Source: an uncultured Lachnospiraceae bacterium (GTDB lineage: Bacteria; Bacillota; Clostridia; Lachnospirales; Lachnospiraceae). From it: 64,000 nt of DNA. Shown in pieces: positions 27,198 through 35,677 of this stretch; within the stretch, counting starts at the first letter, position 1, and every line of letters begins with the position of its first letter. The stretch lies in contig CAJUDY010000001.1 in NCBI GenBank assembly GCA_910584945.1, positions 31,279-95,278 on the forward strand, given 5' to 3'. The position numbers and the translations under genes were made by a program. The notes under the pieces were generated by a model. It saw nothing but the letters and a program-made list of their open reading frames with translations, searched no databases and was not told the origin of the DNA.

Positions 27198-28511
27198 ATG
27201 AAACAATTATTATTGGATAAAATTGCGAAAAAAGAAATCATAGTCGGCGTCATCGGCCTTGGATATGTGGGACTGCCTTTGGCGGTGGAGAAAGCAAAAG
27301 CGGGTTTTCGTACCATTGGTTTTGACGAGCAGGCGATCAAGGTGGAGATGGTCAATCAGGGCCACAACTACATCGGAGACGTGGTGGACAAAGATTTGAA
27401 ACGTCTGGTGGAGGAAGGCCTGTTGTCGGCCACTTCCGATTTCGGCTTTATTCAGGATGTGGACTTTATCGCCATCTGCGTGCCCACACCGCTGGATATC
27501 CATCAGGAACCGGACTTAAGCTGTGTGCAAAACTCCACGGCGGAGATTGCAAAGTATCTGAAGAAAAATACCATCGTGGTGCTGGAGTCCACCACCTATC
27601 CGGGGACGACGGAAGAACTGGTCCGGCCGATCCTGGAAGAAGGAAGCGGTCTTCGCTGCGGCGTGGATTTTTATCTGGGATTTTCTCCGGAGCGGGTGGA
27701 CCCCGGCAACCTGATCTATAAGACGAAGAATACGCCCAAAGTTGTGGGCGGGATCGGCAAAGACGCCACGGAAGTCATCGCGGCCATGTACCGCTCGGTG
27801 CTGGAAGGAGACGTCAAAGAGGTATCTTCCCCGGCCATCGCGGAGATGGAGAAGATTCTGGAGAATACCTATCGGAATATCAATATCGGCCTGATCAATG
27901 AGCTGGCGATTCTCTGCAACGAGATGGGCATCAGCATCTGGGAAGTGATCGACGCGGCCAGCACCAAACCCTATGGCTTCCAGCCCTTCTATCCGGGGCC
28001 GGGCCTTGGGGGACACTGTATTCCGCTGGACCCCTATTACCTGTCCTGGAAGGCCAGAGAGTACGGCTTCCACACGTCCATGATCGAGAGCTCTATGATG
28101 GTCAACGACAAGATGCCGGCCTACTGTGTGGAGCGGGCCAGCAAGATTTTGAACCGGTTTAAGAAGGCGCTGAACGGCTCCCGGGTGCTGGTGCTGGGAG
28201 TGGCGTACAAGCAGGACATCGACGACTATCGGGAGAGTCCGGCGTTGCGGGTGATTGAGGAGCTTAATAAAACCGGGGCGGAGGTCATCTATTATGACCC
28301 CTGGGTACGTCAGTATAAATATAAAGGGAAAATTAGCGTGAGCGAACCGGAACTCAGCCGGGAACTGATCGAGAGCGCGGATCTTGTCATGGTCACCGCC
28401 GCTCACACCAATGTGGACTATGAATTTGTTCAGCGGCATGCAAAGGCGATTTTTGATACCAAGAACGTCATGAAACAGGTAACGAACAGAGAGAATATCG
28501 AGGTGTTATAA
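27198..28511 (+). CDS. UDP-N-acetylglucosamine 6-dehydrogenase (WbpA-like)
   Basis: 437 residues. NAD-binding 'VGVIGLGYVGLPLAVEKA' at the N-terminus, 'VPTPLD' near residue 95, and the catalytic thiol C274 in 'GPGLGGHCIPLDP' show a nucleotide-sugar dehydrogenase. The central 'NINIGLINELAILCNEMGI' and the neighbours favour the WbpA subgroup, which oxidises UDP-GlcNAc twice to UDP-GlcNAcA. It is coupled to the WbpB-like gene by a 1-base stop/start overlap. It is the first step of the 2,3-diamino uronic acid pathway set out across 27198-36775. A second dehydrogenase (48991) of a different subgroup lies in the right-hand operon. Confidence 0.93.
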   Translation: MKQLLLDKIAKKEIIVGVIGLGYVGLPLAVEKAKAGFRTIGFDEQAIKVEMVNQGHNYIGDVVDKDLKRLVEEGLLSATSDFGFIQDVDFIAICVPTPLDIHQEPDLSCVQNSTAEIAKYLKKNTIVVLESTTYPGTTEELVRPILEEGSGLRCGVDFYLGFSPERVDPGNLIYKTKNTPKVVGGIGKDATEVIAAMYRSVLEGDVKEVSSPAIAEMEKILENTYRNINIGLINELAILCNEMGISIWEVIDAASTKPYGFQPFYPGPGLGGHCIPLDPYYLSWKAREYGFHTSMIESSMMVNDKMPAYCVERASKILNRFKKALNGSRVLVLGVAYKQDIDDYRESPALRVIEELNKTGAEVIYYDPWVRQYKYKGKISVSEPELSRELIESADLVMVTAAHTNVDYEFVQRHAKAIFDTKNVMKQVTNRENIEVL

Positions 28512-29590
28512 TGAAATATGCATTGATCGGGTGCGGACGCATTGCCACCAATCATATAAAAGCAGTGTTGAATAATGATCTGACCCTGGCGGCCGTCTGC
28601 GATGTGGACCCGGCTCATATGGAGAGCCTTCTGGCAAAACATGACCTTCAAAAAGACGCCTCCATCCGGCGTTATACGGATTATCAGAACATGCTGGAGG
28701 AAGTAAATCCGGAGCTCGTGGGGATCGCCACAGAGAGCGGCATCCACGCGGAGATCGCCCTCAACTGTATCGATCACGGAGTTCACTGCATCATCGAAAA
28801 GCCCATTGCTATGAGCATGGCGGATGCGGACGAGATCATCCGACGGGCGGAGGAAAAGAAGGTCAAGGTGGCGGCCTGCCATCAGAACCGCTTTAATCTG
28901 GCGGTGCAGGAGACCAGGAAGGCCCTGGAGGCGGGACGGTTTGGAAGACTGTCCCACGGTTCCATTCATGTGCGTTGGAACCGCAACGAGGACTATTATG
29001 CCCAGGCTCCCTGGAGGGGAAAGTGGGCTTTGGACGGCGGCGCCCTGATGAATCAGTGCATTCACGGCATTGACCTTCTGCGCTGGATGTTTGGCGATGA
29101 GGTAGAGGAAGTCTACGGGGCCACCAGACAGCAGTTTCACCGCTATCTGGAGGCGGAGGATGTGGGCATGGCTGTGGTGAAGTTCAAAAACGGCGCCATT
29201 GCCACCATTGAAGGAACCACCAACGTGTATCCCCGGAATCTGGAAGAGACCCTGTATCTCTTTGGAGAAAAAGGGACGGTCAAGATCGGCGGGAAATCCA
29301 CCAACAATATCGACGTGTGGGATTTTTCTGACGAGACCGGGGAGGATGTTTCCAATAAACATCTTCAGGAGGTCACCAGCAATGTATACGGCAATGGCCA
29401 CACCAGCCTTTACGCAGACATGATCGAGGCCATTCGGGAAGACCGGAAACCCTATGTGGACGCGGTGGCAGGACGCAATGCGCTGGAGATGGTCCTGGCG
29501 ATCTATAGGAGCCAGAAAGAGGGGGCGCCGGTGAGACTGCCGCTTAAAAATTTTAAAAGTGAAGACATGACAGGAGAATTTCATGTTTAA
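28511..29590 (+). CDS. UDP-GlcNAcA 3-dehydrogenase, Gfo/Idh/MocA family (WbpB-like)
   Basis: 359 residues. The N-terminal Rossmann fold 'YALIGCGRIATNHIKAV', the family motif 'IIEKPIAMSMADAD' (lysine about 98) and 'CIHGIDLLRWMFGD' (His about 185) identify the family. In the Wbp pathway WbpB oxidises C3 of UDP-GlcNAcA to a 3-keto sugar, recycling NAD with alpha-ketoglutarate, and WbpE then aminates it. The WbpA-like partner is directly upstream; the WbpE-like partner is 3.9 kb downstream because four unrelated genes stand between them. The block is GC-rich (36 of 60 bases at 28861-28920), unlike the next four genes. Confidence 0.92.
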   Translation: MKYALIGCGRIATNHIKAVLNNDLTLAAVCDVDPAHMESLLAKHDLQKDASIRRYTDYQNMLEEVNPELVGIATESGIHAEIALNCIDHGVHCIIEKPIAMSMADADEIIRRAEEKKVKVAACHQNRFNLAVQETRKALEAGRFGRLSHGSIHVRWNRNEDYYAQAPWRGKWALDGGALMNQCIHGIDLLRWMFGDEVEEVYGATRQQFHRYLEAEDVGMAVVKFKNGAIATIEGTTNVYPRNLEETLYLFGEKGTVKIGGKSTNNIDVWDFSDETGEDVSNKHLQEVTSNVYGNGHTSLYADMIEAIREDRKPYVDAVAGRNALEMVLAIYRSQKEGAPVRLPLKNFKSEDMTGEFHV

Positions 29591-30491
29591 AGTTTGTGAA
29601 ATAAAAAGCAGTGTACTGCTTCAGAAAGAATTTGATGGAGAACTTGAAGCGGATTTTCTACTGTATGGAGTTTCAGATCCGGAAGAGCCGGAGGATCATA
29701 CTCTGATTTTTGTCAAAAAGGATCTCCAGAAAGATTATTCAGAGGTGCAAAACAGCATATTTATTACAAAAGAAGAGATCTCCCTGTCTCTTCATACTTC
29801 CAGTGTTCAGATTAGAAACAGTATGCCCAAAAGCGTATATGGGAAACTGTTAGAGCGAATGAATTGTCTGATGCCGGAGACCACATTTCACATAGTAGAA
29901 GGAAGCTATATCAGTTCCGATGTTCAGATTGGACAAGACGTAAAAATCGGACCATTTTGCGTGATTGGCAGAAACGTGATGATTGGAGACCGCTGTGAGA
30001 TTGGAGCAGGGACGGTGATTAAGGACCATGTCCATATTGGAACAGATGTGATAATTAAAGAAAACTGCGTGATCGGAGCGGAAGATGCAGATATTTACCG
30101 CACAGAGGAGGGATTCTGCCGCACTCTGCCTCATCTCGCAGGTACAAAGATTGAAGATGGCTGTCTTTTGCTTGCGGGTGCGATACTGGCGGCGGGAGAT
30201 ACCAGAACAACTGTTCTGGGCAAAGGTTCCATGATAGGGATGGCAGGGGATGTGGGGCATAACTGTCGCGTCGGAGAGATGACGCTGGTCAGCGGAAAAG
30301 CCAGTATCTCCGGGCATTGTCAGGTGGGCAGCCATACATATATAGCGCCCATGTCTGTGACTACAAACAGGATGTCTGTGGGGAGTCATGCATACCTTGG
30401 TTTGGGCGCTGTGGCGATCAAAGATGTGCCAGAGGGGGAAAAGCAGTTTGGAAATCCGGCGCGAAAAGTACTGGAAATGAAGAAAAGATAA
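29583..30491 (+). CDS. LpxD-like left-handed beta-helix N-acyltransferase
   Basis: 302 residues in two parts: an N-terminal alpha/beta domain (about 1-100) and a hexapeptide-repeat beta-helix ('VQIGQDVKIGPFCVIGRNVM' and on, about 110-285), closed by 'VPEGEKQFGNPARKV'. The two-part layout is that of LpxD, which acylates a sugar amine with acyl-ACP; plain acetyl-CoA enzymes such as WbpD or PglD lack this N-terminal domain. 'AGDVGHNCRVGEMT' (about 222) offers a His where LpxD has its catalytic His. It overlaps the WbpB-like gene by 8 bases and occupies the slot where WbpD is expected. By inference it N-acylates the 3-amino sugar using the ACP at 33219. Confidence 0.82.
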   Translation: MFKVCEIKSSVLLQKEFDGELEADFLLYGVSDPEEPEDHTLIFVKKDLQKDYSEVQNSIFITKEEISLSLHTSSVQIRNSMPKSVYGKLLERMNCLMPETTFHIVEGSYISSDVQIGQDVKIGPFCVIGRNVMIGDRCEIGAGTVIKDHVHIGTDVIIKENCVIGAEDADIYRTEEGFCRTLPHLAGTKIEDGCLLLAGAILAAGDTRTTVLGKGSMIGMAGDVGHNCRVGEMTLVSGKASISGHCQVGSHTYIAPMSVTTNRMSVGSHAYLGLGAVAIKDVPEGEKQFGNPARKVLEMKKR

Positions 30492-30501
30492 GGAGACATT
30501 C

Positions 30502-32016
30502 ATGGTTCAGAACATCTTGGATTATTTGGAATACAGTGCGGCTTCCTGTCCGGATAAAACGGCGTATGAAGATTTGGAAAGTAGTTATACGTATGCCGGT
30601 GTTTTGGAAAATGCAAAGCGAATAGGTAGTGCATTGCTGAAAAATCTTCCTCAGAATGCACCGGTTCCTGTTCTGATGGAAAAGGAAGCGTGGACCTTGA
30701 ATGTGTTTATGGGGGCAGTCTGCGCTGGCTGTTTTTATGCGTTAGTGGAGCCGGATCAGCCTTTTGAGCGGATACGTACGATTCTTGGCACGTTGGAGGC
30801 AAAAGTATTGGTAACTTCCAGGAAGCTGTTATCCAAAATTCAGGAAGTGGGATTTCCAGGGAAAATACTGCTGGCGGAGGAACTGGCGGAGCATAAAATA
30901 GATGAAGACGGACTTGCTAACCGGAGAAGAAACGCATGTGATACAGATCCGTTGTATGCAATCTTCACCTCAGGCTCCACGGGAGTTCCCAAAGGGGTTG
31001 TAGTTTGTCACCGATCGGTAATTGATTTTACAGAGCATTTTTCCGGACTCTTTGGTTTTACCAGAGAAGATGTAATCGGAGGACAGGCGCCTTTTGACTT
31101 TGATGTGTCGGTAAAAGATATCTATCCGGCGATGAAAGTGGGAGCGACGCTGGAAGTAATTCCGAAGAAATTTTTTAGCGTTCCCAAAAAACTTCTGGAT
31201 TTTCTGGATGACAGAAAAGTAACAAGTCTTACCTGGGCGGTATCGGCGCTTTGTATTGTTTCCATGTTAAAAGGATTTCGGTATAAAGTGCCTGCAAGCA
31301 TTCGACGCGTTATGTTCAGCGGGGAAGTTATGCCGGTCAAACATCTGAACTACTGGAGACAGTATCTGCCGGATGCTCTGTATGTGAATCTGTACGGCCC
31401 TACGGAGATTACCTGTAATTGCACTTATTATAAGATTGATCGGGATTTTGAGGAGGATGAGCAGATTCCCATAGGAGCGGCGTTTCCAAATGAGCGAGTA
31501 TTTCTACTGGATGAGGAGGATCACCCGGTGACAGAACCGGGGCAGCTGGGAGAAATCTGTGTGGTTGGAACAGCCCTTGCTCTTGGATATTATAGAAATG
31601 AAGAGAAGACCAGACAGGTTTTTGTACAAAATCCGCTGAACAGATGTTATCCGGAACTGATGTATCGGACCGGAGATCTGGGAAAATACGATGAATACGG
31701 AGAATTGTATTATATAACAAGAAAAGATTTTCAGATCAAACATATGGGGCACCGAATCGAATTGGGGGAGATCGAAACCTCTTTTCAGGCCTTAGAAGGA
31801 ATCGAAAGGGTTTGTTGCATTTATGAAGAGTCCCAAAACAAAATTATTGGCTTTTATGTGGGCAGTCTGGAAACGAAGGAAATCATTAAACAGTTGACAG
31901 AACGGCTTCCACGGTTTATGATTCCCAATATATTCTGTAGGGTAGAGTCAATGCCGATCACGAAAAACGGAAAGATTGACCGCCGTGCGCTGATGGAAAA
32001 TTATTGTGCGCAGTGA
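30502..32016 (+). CDS. DltA-like amino-acid adenylation enzyme (stand-alone A domain)
   Basis: 504 residues, a complete stand-alone adenylation domain. Core motifs: A3 'FTSGSTGVPKG' (155-165), A4-like 'PFDFDVSVKDIYPAM' holding the Asp that grips an alpha-amino group, A5 'NLYGPTEITCN' (about 300), A7 'YRTGDLGKY', A8 'MGHRIELGEIE', and A10 'NGKIDR' with K491. The A4 region looks most like DltA, which loads D-alanine onto DltC. It should make an aminoacyl-AMP and load the carrier protein encoded at 33219. Which amino acid is used cannot be read off. The rest of a dlt operon (DltB, DltD) is absent. Confidence 0.9.
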   Translation: MVQNILDYLEYSAASCPDKTAYEDLESSYTYAGVLENAKRIGSALLKNLPQNAPVPVLMEKEAWTLNVFMGAVCAGCFYALVEPDQPFERIRTILGTLEAKVLVTSRKLLSKIQEVGFPGKILLAEELAEHKIDEDGLANRRRNACDTDPLYAIFTSGSTGVPKGVVVCHRSVIDFTEHFSGLFGFTREDVIGGQAPFDFDVSVKDIYPAMKVGATLEVIPKKFFSVPKKLLDFLDDRKVTSLTWAVSALCIVSMLKGFRYKVPASIRRVMFSGEVMPVKHLNYWRQYLPDALYVNLYGPTEITCNCTYYKIDRDFEEDEQIPIGAAFPNERVFLLDEEDHPVTEPGQLGEICVVGTALALGYYRNEEKTRQVFVQNPLNRCYPELMYRTGDLGKYDEYGELYYITRKDFQIKHMGHRIELGEIETSFQALEGIERVCCIYEESQNKIIGFYVGSLETKEIIKQLTERLPRFMIPNIFCRVESMPITKNGKIDRRALMENYCAQ

Positions 32017-32043
32017 TGTATGTCGCTGAAGGAGGGAACATCT

Positions 32044-33222
32044 ATGGAGGAGCAGAAAATCAAAGAGTTTGCCGTGTCGTGTCAGACGCCGACTTATGTG
32101 TTTGATACGGATATCCTGAAAGAGCGGATCTTTCTGATGCGGGAATTGTTGCGCCCAGCGAAATTGTGTTTTGCGATTAAAGCCAATCCTTTTTTATTGT
32201 CGGCAATGGACGCACAAATTGACTGCTATGAAGTCTGTTCTCCCGGGGAATTTCATATCTGCGTACAGAATGGGCTGGACAGCCGTAAAATTGTACTGTC
32301 AGGAGTAAGCAAGGATTATGAAGATGTTCGCTATGCTATGGAACAGGGAGTGATTCGCTATACGGCAGAGTCCAGACGTCAGTTTGAACTGGTACATCAA
32401 TGTGCGGAAGAACTTGGAAAAACCGTAGAGATCCTGCTTCGAGTGACCAGCGGCAACCAGTTTGGTATGAGCGAAGCAGATGTGGTGGATTTGATCCGCT
32501 GCAGAGATGCTTATCCGCATCTGGAAGTAGCAGGAATACAGTATTTCACCGGCACACAGAAAAAGAATATAAAGAAGATCGCGGGTGAAGTGGAATATAT
32601 AGAAAATTTTGTTCACAGACTTTCCAGCGAAGAAGGGTTTTCGGCCCGGGTGCTGGAGTTTGGCCCGGGTCTTGGAGTTCCATATTTTACAAAAGATGAC
32701 GGAGAAGAAGATTGTAAACTGTTGGAAGAATTCAGAAAGCTTTTTCAAGAAGAAAGACCATATGAACTGATATTTGAGATGGGGCGCTTTTTGACGGCTT
32801 CCTGCGGTTATTATATTACAAAGATTGTGGATCAGAAGAGAAACGATGCGGTGAATGTATGCATCGTGGATGGAGGAATCCATCATGTGAACTATTATGG
32901 ACAAAATATGGCTATGAAGACCCCGATCCTGTCCTTTTTGCCCCAGCATCCGACAGAGAGTGAGCGGGAAGAAAAATGGACGGTATACGGTTCGCTTTGC
33001 ACGGTGGCAGATGTCCTTCTGAAAAATATCTCGCTTTTGGATGCACGAGTGGGGGATTATTTGGTTTTCCATAATATTGGGGCATATTCGGTGACGGAAG
33101 GAATTTATCTGTTCCTGAGCAGAAAGATGCCGTCCATTTATTTTTATAACGCAAAAAATGGTGTTACGCAGCTTCGTCCGGAATTGGAGACCTGGACGTT
33201 AAATACTTGGAGGAATGAATGA
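32044..33222 (+). CDS. Fold-type III PLP decarboxylase (BtrK/LysA-like)
   Basis: ATG 32044 is chosen over ATG 32020 because ggaggg (32031-32036) lies 7 bases before it; the product is 392 residues. This alanine-racemase-fold decarboxylase has the PLP lysine K46 in 'CFAIKANPF', the phosphate-binding 'EFGPGLGVPYF' (about 210), 'FEMGRFLTA' (about 245) and the C-terminal active-site 'GSLCTVADVLL' (Cys about 320). Relatives include DAP and ornithine decarboxylases and BtrK, which decarboxylates glutamate while it is bound to an acyl carrier protein. Flanked by an adenylation enzyme and a free ACP, a BtrK-like action on a carrier-bound amino acid is the most economical reading; a free substrate is possible. 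Confidence 0.85.
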   Translation: MEEQKIKEFAVSCQTPTYVFDTDILKERIFLMRELLRPAKLCFAIKANPFLLSAMDAQIDCYEVCSPGEFHICVQNGLDSRKIVLSGVSKDYEDVRYAMEQGVIRYTAESRRQFELVHQCAEELGKTVEILLRVTSGNQFGMSEADVVDLIRCRDAYPHLEVAGIQYFTGTQKKNIKKIAGEVEYIENFVHRLSSEEGFSARVLEFGPGLGVPYFTKDDGEEDCKLLEEFRKLFQEERPYELIFEMGRFLTASCGYYITKIVDQKRNDAVNVCIVDGGIHHVNYYGQNMAMKTPILSFLPQHPTESEREEKWTVYGSLCTVADVLLKNISLLDARVGDYLVFHNIGAYSVTEGIYLFLSRKMPSIYFYNAKNGVTQLRPELETWTLNTWRNE

Positions 33223-33452
33223 TGGAAGAATTATTGGAATTGTTATCAGAGTTGAAACCGGAGATTGATTTTAAGACGGAAAAGAGCCTGATTGATGATG
33301 GACTTCTGGAATCTTTTGATGTAATTACATTGATTGCGGAGATGGAAGACCGGTTTGAGATAGAAGTGCCCGCAGAAGAGATTATACCGGAAAACTTCAA
33401 CACAGCAGAAGGAATCTGGATGCTGTTGGAAAGAATCAGGAGAGAAGGTTAA
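33219..33452 (+). CDS. Free-standing acyl/peptidyl carrier protein
   Basis: 77 residues, highly acidic, four-helix carrier fold. The phosphopantetheine serine is S32 in 'LIDDGLLESFDVITLI', close to DltC-type carriers. Its ATG overlaps the stop of the decarboxylase gene (ATGA, 33219-33222) and ggagg precedes it, so the two proteins are made together. It is too small and too embedded in the operon to be the fatty-acid ACP. The likely job is to hold an amino acid loaded by the adenylation enzyme, present it to the decarboxylase and hand it to the LpxD-like acyltransferase. Confidence 0.9.
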   Translation: MMEELLELLSELKPEIDFKTEKSLIDDGLLESFDVITLIAEMEDRFEIEVPAEEIIPENFNTAEGIWMLLERIRREG

Positions 33453-33454
33453 GC

Positions 33455-34591
33455 ATGCAGTTTCGCGATCTAAAAAAACAATATGAGGTATTAAAGCCCA
33501 AGATGGACGCCGCCATCCTGGAGGTTCTGGAAGCGTCGAACTATATCAGCGGCCGCCAGGTATCGGAGCTGGAGCAGGAGCTCTCCGCCTATGTGGGAGT
33601 GAAGAACTGCATCACTTGCGCCAACGGCACGGATGCGCTGTCTCTGGCGCTGATGGTGTGGGGGATCGGAGAAGGGGACGCGGTGTTCGTGCCGGACTTC
33701 ACGTTCTTTTCCTCCGCGGAGACCGCGGCTTATGAGGGAGCGACGCCGGTGTTTACCGACATTCTGGAAGATACTTTCAACATGGACCCGGACAGTCTGG
33801 AGCGGGCGATTCAGGCGGTGATCAAAGAGGGGAAATTAAAACCCAGGGTGATTGTGACGGTGGACCTTTTCGGTCTTCCGGCGGACTATGAGCGGATTCG
33901 GAAGATCGCGGACCAATACGGGCTCTATATTCTGGAGGACGCGGCCCAGGGCTTTGGCGGCAGGTATCACGGAAAGCGGGCCGGAAGCTTTGGGGACATC
34001 TCCACCACCTCCTTCTTTCCGGCGAAGCCTCTTGGCTGCTACGGGGACGGGGGCGCGGTGCTCACGGACCGGGACGACTGGGCGGAGCTTCTTCGCTCTT
34101 ACCGGATTCACGGAAAGGGCCATGACAAGTACGACAATGTGCGCATCGGCATGAATTCCCGCCTGGATACGCTGCAGGCGGCGATTCTGAAAGTGAAGCT
34201 TCAGGCCTTTCAGGAATATGAGCTGGCGGACACGGACCGGATCGCCCGAAAGTACGGGGAAGATTTAAAAGACTGCGTGAAGGTTCCGGCGGTGCCGGAC
34301 GGCCTTGGTTCCGGCTGGGCCCAGTACAGCATTCTTTTGAAGGACGGGCAGGAGCGGGATCAGGTGAAAGATTATCTGAAAGAACAGGGCGTTCCCTGCA
34401 TGATCTACTATCCCAGAGGGATGCATCAGCAGACCGCTTTTTCGGGCTGTAAGACTTATGGGGAGGATTTCGCCGTGACTGCCAGCGTGTGCGGCAGAGT
34501 GCTGGCCCTTCCGCTGTCTCCATATCTGACGGAGGAGGATCAGCAGAAGGTGATCCGGCTGATTCGGGAAAAGACAGGAGCAGGCGTGTGA
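33455..34591 (+). CDS. UDP-3-keto-uronic acid aminotransferase (WbpE-like)
   Basis: 378 residues, DegT/DnrJ/EryC1 fold. The PLP lysine is K191 in 'SFFPAKPLGCYGDGGAV'; 'EDAAQGFGG' and 'CANGTDALSLAL' are the other PLP-pocket motifs. 'FFPAKPLG' is characteristic of the WbpE subgroup, distinct from the PglE-like paralogue at 23242 ('FSFNGNK'). It aminates C3 of the keto-uronic acid made by the WbpB-like enzyme. It starts 3 bases after the carrier-protein stop, and base composition jumps back to GC-rich here (35 of 60 at 33841-33900). Confidence 0.92.
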   Translation: MQFRDLKKQYEVLKPKMDAAILEVLEASNYISGRQVSELEQELSAYVGVKNCITCANGTDALSLALMVWGIGEGDAVFVPDFTFFSSAETAAYEGATPVFTDILEDTFNMDPDSLERAIQAVIKEGKLKPRVIVTVDLFGLPADYERIRKIADQYGLYILEDAAQGFGGRYHGKRAGSFGDISTTSFFPAKPLGCYGDGGAVLTDRDDWAELLRSYRIHGKGHDKYDNVRIGMNSRLDTLQAAILKVKLQAFQEYELADTDRIARKYGEDLKDCVKVPAVPDGLGSGWAQYSILLKDGQERDQVKDYLKEQGVPCMIYYPRGMHQQTAFSGCKTYGEDFAVTASVCGRVLALPLSPYLTEEDQQKVIRLIREKTGAGV

Positions 34592-35676
34592 AAATATTAT
34601 ATATCTCTTATGACCAGTATGAATACGACGGCAGAGGCCGGGAATTGATTCGGGCGGCGAAGGAGCTGGGAGAGGTGACCTATATTACCCGGGCCTTCGG
34701 ACAGGAAAAGCCCCAGGAGGCCTCCCACATTCTCTACCAGGACCGGGGCTACAGCCGGTTTCTCCTCTTCGTCTGTGAGCAGGCAAAGCGGATCGGCAGG
34801 CAGGATGTGATCTTTATCGACAACCGCAAGGGGATTATCCCCGGGTATCTTGCCAAAAGGCTCACCGGGGCCAGATATGTGATTCAGGACTGCCGGGAAC
34901 TGTACGACCGAAAAAGCGCGGCGGGCGTTCCCGGAAGGATCGGCTGCGTGGTGGAGCGGATTTTTACCAGACATTCCGACGTGATCATTGCGGCCAACGC
35001 CTATCGGGCCAAACGAATGGTCAAGATGTTCGGCCTCAAAAAGGAACCTTTAAATTACGAAAATATCCGCAGGCTTTCCTATTCTTCGGAGGAGAAGCGG
35101 CAGCAGATCGAAAAGGAGTGCCAGGGGTTTTTTGCGGAAAAGAAATTCCGGATCATCTCCACCTCGGGCTGTGATCTGTCCCGCACCACCTTACAGATGC
35201 TGGAAGCCATGAAAGGGCTGGGAGAGGACTATGAGCTCCTGCTGGTGGGAGAGAGCGCCGAGGAGGATGAGCTGATCGTCAAGGAGACCATCCGGGGGGA
35301 GGGACTTACCAATGTGAAGATCTTTCCGCGGCTTGACCAGGATCATCTGAAATATTTTGTGGAGAATTGCCAGATCGGCATGGTGACCTATCATCAGCGG
35401 GATCTGAACAATAAATACTGCGCCAGCGGGAAAATTTTCGAGTATTTATATGAGGGAAAACCGGTGGTGACCTCCACCAATCCGCCCCTCAGGGACTTTT
35501 GTGAGAAATACGGGATCGGTCAGGCGTCGGACGACTACGAGTGGGCCATTCTAAAGATTGCGGAAGCGTACGAACGCTGGCAGGGTCAGGTGAAGCAGTT
35601 CGTCCGCCGGGTTCACGTGGAGAACAACAATCACAGGCTGGCGGAACAGATCAAAAAGAGGTTAGAGGAAGCGTAA
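34588..35676 (+). CDS. GT4-like glycosyltransferase
   Basis: The GTG start at 34588 overlaps the aminotransferase stop (GTGA); the longer frame from 34489 lies wholly inside the previous gene and is rejected. The product is 362 residues. It has a GT-B outline: N-terminal 'KILYISYDQYEYDGRGRELI', a linker near 190, then a donor-like domain with 'ELLLVGESAEEDE' and 'SGKIFEYLYEGKPVVTSTN' (about 290), an EX7E-like helix. It probably transfers the diamino uronic acid made by the surrounding genes. The group is less standard than the other GT4 proteins here. Confidence 0.82.
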   Translation: MKILYISYDQYEYDGRGRELIRAAKELGEVTYITRAFGQEKPQEASHILYQDRGYSRFLLFVCEQAKRIGRQDVIFIDNRKGIIPGYLAKRLTGARYVIQDCRELYDRKSAAGVPGRIGCVVERIFTRHSDVIIAANAYRAKRMVKMFGLKKEPLNYENIRRLSYSSEEKRQQIEKECQGFFAEKKFRIISTSGCDLSRTTLQMLEAMKGLGEDYELLLVGESAEEDELIVKETIRGEGLTNVKIFPRLDQDHLKYFVENCQIGMVTYHQRDLNNKYCASGKIFEYLYEGKPVVTSTNPPLRDFCEKYGIGQASDDYEWAILKIAEAYERWQGQVKQFVRRVHVENNNHRLAEQIKKRLEEA

Positions 35677-35677
35677 G

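Noticed and set aside
28430..29584. 384-codon minus-strand frame opposite the WbpB-like gene
   Set aside because: Antisense shadow; the plus-strand protein has clear family motifs and coupled neighbours.
30502..33452. A dlt operon for D-alanylation of teichoic acid
   Set aside because: DltA-like and DltC-like genes are present but DltB and DltD are absent, and a decarboxylase and sugar N-acyltransferase are interleaved.
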